From assembly GCF_000382405.1 (NCBI RefSeq), contig NZ_KB908278.1, forward strand, positions 1 to 64,000: DNA of 64,000 nucleotides, in the 5' to 3' direction. Under the pieces are notes generated by a model. That model worked only from the letters and a program-made list of their open reading frames with translations, made no database searches and was not told the DNA's origin. Origin of the DNA: Mycobacterium sp. 141 (lineage in GTDB: Bacteria; Actinomycetota; Actinomycetes; Mycobacteriales; Mycobacteriaceae). The translations under genes were made by a program, and so were the position numbers. Positions 61,830 to 64,000 of this stretch are shown here, one piece after another (the stretch's first letter is position 1; each line of letters opens with the position of its first letter).

Positions 61830-62785
61830 GCGCCGGTCTCTTCGGTTTGCTCGACGACATTGCGGCGCTGGCGCGCCTCGCCGCGGCTTCGATTGACGAC
61901 GTCGGCGCCGCGACCGGCAAGGCGACTGCCAAGGCCGCCGGTGTGGTGGTCGACGACACCGCGGTGACACCGCAGTACGTGCACGGCATCACGGCCGATC
62001 GCGAACTACCGGTCATCAAGCGCATCGCGATCGGTTCGCTACGCAACAAGATCGTGTTCATCCTGCCCGTGGCGTTGCTGCTCAGCCAGTTCGCCCCGTG
62101 GTTGCTGACCCCGATCCTGATGCTAGGTGCGACCTACCTCTGCTTCGAGGGTGCCGAAAAGGTCTGGGGTTACGTCACAAAGCACGGGGCCGATGGGCAC
62201 CACGACACGCCGGCCGGGGCCGTCGGCGGGGACGCCGAACGCTACATGGTGACCGGTGCGATCCGTACCGATCTCATCCTGTCCGCCGAGATCATGGTCA
62301 TCGCGCTCAACGAGGTGGCCCACCAACCGTTTTTCCCCCGGCTGATCATCCTGGTCATCGTCGCGCTGGTGATCACCGCCGCGGTGTACGGTGTGGTCGC
62401 CGGCATCGTGAAGATGGATGACATCGGACTGGTTCTGACACAACGTAATTCGCGTTTCACCAAGTGGATGGGTCGGGGCCTGGTTGCCGGGATGCCCAAA
62501 CTGCTCACCGCCCTGTCTGCCATCGGCACAGTCGCGATGCTGTGGGTCGGTGGTCACATCCTGCTCACCGGAACCAATATCCTTGGCTGGCACGGCCCTT
62601 ACGGTCTGGTGCACCATGCCGAGGAATTCGTGCGTCATACCCTGGCGAATGCGGCAGGCCTGGGCGGTCTGGCAGCCTGGCTGGTCAACACCACCGCATC
62701 GGCCGTCATCGGCTTGGTGGTCGGCGCGATCGTGGTCGCGATCGTTCACGTGCTGCCCTTCGGCAAGAAGAACAAGCATGCCTGA
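61826..62785 (+). CDS. DUF808 (YedI-like) membrane protein
   Basis: The 319-residue protein matches DUF808: MSAGLFGLLDDIAALARLAAASIDDVGAA, then KAAGVVVDDTAVTP, ELPVIKRIAIGSLRNK, RTDLILSAEIMVIALN and about seven membrane segments. The role is unknown in any organism. The GTG at 61826 overlaps the preceding mini-ORF stop, and no independent ribosome-binding site is evident, so its translation may depend on the mini-ORFs. Confidence 0.85.
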   Translation: MSAGLFGLLDDIAALARLAAASIDDVGAATGKATAKAAGVVVDDTAVTPQYVHGITADRELPVIKRIAIGSLRNKIVFILPVALLLSQFAPWLLTPILMLGATYLCFEGAEKVWGYVTKHGADGHHDTPAGAVGGDAERYMVTGAIRTDLILSAEIMVIALNEVAHQPFFPRLIILVIVALVITAAVYGVVAGIVKMDDIGLVLTQRNSRFTKWMGRGLVAGMPKLLTALSAIGTVAMLWVGGHILLTGTNILGWHGPYGLVHHAEEFVRHTLANAAGLGGLAAWLVNTTASAVIGLVVGAIVVAIVHVLPFGKKNKHA

Positions 62786-62851
62786 GCGTGCTCAACCCAC
62801 AGCAGCCACACCTGTCACAGCAGTATCGGGAGGTCTTTGGCAGGTGCGCCG

Positions 62852-62912
62852 CGAAACCCGCTATCACCGGCAGTATCACTTTTTCTGGTATCGCCGGTGA
62901 TAGCGGGTTTCG
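62852..62912. repeat. Perfect 20-bp inverted repeat
   Basis: CGAAACCCGCTATCACCGGC (62852-62871) and its exact complement (62893-62912) flank a 21-base AT-rich loop containing TTTTT. It follows the DUF808 gene by 66 bases. It could act as a terminator or be a small mobile palindromic element; the arms do not match the other hairpins here. Confidence 0.9.
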
Positions 62913-63019
62913 AGAAGAGGTGTGCTTTGAGAGCCGCGACGTGCACACCGACTCGAGCTGCCCGTTGGCACCGTGATGACCGAGATCGCCGACGAGCTAA
63001 GCGAAACGCGTCAGCTAAA

Positions 63020-63033
63020 GTGGTACCCGTCAC
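63020..63033. promoter_or_regulatory. Possible Crp site upstream of crp2
   Basis: GTGGTACCCGTCAC fits the core GTGA-N6-TCAC with one mismatch and lies 76-89 bases upstream of crp2, suggesting autoregulation. Confidence 0.4.
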
Positions 63034-63108
63034 GTTAGGCAAATCGGCACTCTCGGTAGGGTACGAAATCGACGGTGGCGTCTGAAGCGTTTATCCGAAG
63101 GGAGCGGC

Positions 63109-63783
63109 ATGGACGAGATCCTGGCCCGTGCCGGCATCTTCCGGGGTCTACAGCCCGGCGCCGTGGCGGCACTGAAGCATCAGCTCGAGCCTGTGTCGTT
63201 CCCCCGCGGCCGCACCATCTTCGTCGAAGGCGAGCCCGGGGACACGCTGTACATCATCATCTCGGGCAAAGTGAAGATCGGCCGCAGGACCGCGGACGGC
63301 CGCGAAAACCTGATCACGCTGATGGGCCCGTCGGATATGTTCGGCGAGCTCGCGATCTTCGACCCGGGTCCACGCACCTCTACCGTCACCGCCCTCACCG
63401 AAGTGTCGACCGTGTCGATGAACCACTCGGCGCTCCGGCCGTGGATCACCGACGAACCCGAGATCGCCGAACAGCTGCTGCGGGTACTGGCCCGCCGGCT
63501 GCGTCGCACCAACGACAATCTGTGCGACCTCATCTTCACCGACGTGCCGGGCCGGGTTGCCAAACAATTGCTCTATCTCGCGCAGCGTTTCGGAAGCCGC
63601 GAAGGTAACTCGCTGCGGGTCAACCACGAACTGACTCAGGAGGAAATCGCCCAGCTCGTCGGCTCGTCCCGCGAGACGGTCAACAAGGCGCTCGCCGATT
63701 TCACTCAACGCGGCTGGATTCGCGTGCAGAGCAAAAGCATTCTTATCGACAACCCGGAGCGGCTGGCGTTACGCGCCAAGTAG
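63109..63783 (+). CDS. crp2: cAMP-responsive regulator, Crp/Fnr family (Crp2-like)
   Basis: The 224-residue protein has a cyclic-nucleotide-binding domain with the phosphate cassette MFGELAIFDPGPRTSTVTA (Glu and Arg contacts intact) and a C-terminal winged helix LTQEEIAQLVGSSRETVNKALADF. It closely resembles mycobacterial Crp (Rv3676). Fast growers carry two copies, and the neighbourhood here fits Crp2 of M. smegmatis rather than Crp1. The symbol rests on that recalled position. Confidence 0.88.
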   Translation: MDEILARAGIFRGLQPGAVAALKHQLEPVSFPRGRTIFVEGEPGDTLYIIISGKVKIGRRTADGRENLITLMGPSDMFGELAIFDPGPRTSTVTALTEVSTVSMNHSALRPWITDEPEIAEQLLRVLARRLRRTNDNLCDLIFTDVPGRVAKQLLYLAQRFGSREGNSLRVNHELTQEEIAQLVGSSRETVNKALADFTQRGWIRVQSKSILIDNPERLALRAK

Positions 63784-63842
63784 GTCGCGTCAGCGACGAC
63801 GACCGGTTCACCGGGCAGCCGGTCCGGCTGATCGTGCTGCCG

Positions 63843-63905
63843 CTACCGGCGCGCGCGTAGGCTCGCCGCAGCCGAGCGGACCGTGTCGGTGATGGTCGAG
63901 ACCAT
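63843..63905 (-). CDS. Possible 20-residue ORF, or 3' end of a gene
   Basis: The minus strand reads MVSTITDTVRSAAASLRARR and a TAG at 63843-63845, with codons almost all ending in G or C. The frame stays open upstream (NSGGKLDSV) to about 63990, but codon quality falls. It may be a tiny gene or the end of a decayed one. The rest of 63784-64000 holds nothing I can support. Confidence 0.25.
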   Translation of the reverse strand: MVSTITDTVRSAAASLRARR

Positions 63906-64000
63906 CACGCTGTCCAGCTTCCCGCCTGAGTTTGGATACCCCGGCTCGTTTTCAGGGTTGACAGTCGTTTGACCTGCGGCGTTTCTGTTTCAGGTGGGTG

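Larger units (their letters stand above)
62786..63108. other. Intergenic region, 323 bp
   Basis: It contains a large hairpin (62852-62912), a possible Crp site and a 20-codon frame at 62976-63038 (starts MTEIADELSETR, ends WYPSR) with acceptable codon use and a GTG just in front. The frame is too short to be sure. GAAGGGAGCGGC before the crp2 ATG is its ribosome-binding region. Confidence 0.5.

Overview
The window is chromosomal DNA of a fast-growing Mycobacterium (Mycolicibacterium type). GC and third-position GC are high. It holds a complete ESX-3 locus with PE5/PPE4, MmpS/MmpL, several FadE/FadD enzymes, and an Rv0309/Rv0315/Rv0269c-Rv0271c-like gene set. From memory the neighbourhood resembles the M. 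smegmatis stretch from crp2 to just past ESX-3. I recognise no prophage, insertion sequence, CRISPR array, tRNA or rRNA.

Layout. 1-2.7 kb: a glycosyltransferase / acyl-CoA-dehydrogenase-like / PIG-L cluster, whose PIG-L gene has an early in-frame stop, and a mycothiol-dependent-isomerase-like gene. 2.8-8.7 kb: secreted and envelope proteins (Excalibur protein, rhomboid-like protein, Rv0320-like exported protein, GH16 glucanase, membrane-anchored Hsp70-like protein, L,D-transpeptidase). 8.8-11.7 kb: a PAP2-lipid-kinase fusion with a 3' frameshift, a convergent PAP2 phosphatase and a YefM/YoeB toxin-antitoxin pair. 12-27.5 kb: tam and the 11-gene ESX-3 operon behind IdeR-like boxes. 27.5-31 kb: two SAM methyltransferases around an AraC regulator, then a repeat-rich intergenic region. 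31-38.5 kb: an IdeR-boxed feoA-feoB-NifU-like-ctpI operon. 38.6-46.6 kb: 2-hydroxyacid dehydrogenase, fadE6, small exported and membrane proteins, SDR, fadD2 and a LigD-type polymerase. 46.7-49.6 kb: lutABC lactate oxidation. 49.8-52.9 kb: STAS protein, micropeptide, strong terminator, fadE10-like gene. 52.9-56 kb: gabD-like dehydrogenase divergent from a PucR regulator. 56-60.2 kb: mmpS/mmpL divergent from an ECF sigma factor. 60.3-63.8 kb: NCS2 purine permease, DUF808 protein and Crp2.

Common themes. Iron is the main one: ESX-3 (siderophore-dependent iron uptake) and the Feo operon both carry IdeR-like boxes, and an MmpS/MmpL pair of the type that exports siderophores is present. The second theme is short DNA repeats. 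Several inverted repeats sit at gene 3' ends. A short repeat with a CTTGCGCGA core recurs after fadE6, in front of the DUF808 gene and, as two perfect 33-bp copies, inside espG3. Mini-ORFs with ATGA/GTGA ends bridge lutA-lutB and lead into the DUF808 gene.

The points most worth a second look are the Feo operon with a tandem, half-degenerate P-type ATPase and CxxC motifs in three successive products, the mini-ORF couplers, the espG3 insertion, a strongly coding-like small ORF antisense to the ctpI 3' end, and the two broken genes. All functional statements are read from sequence and family knowledge; no database search was run.
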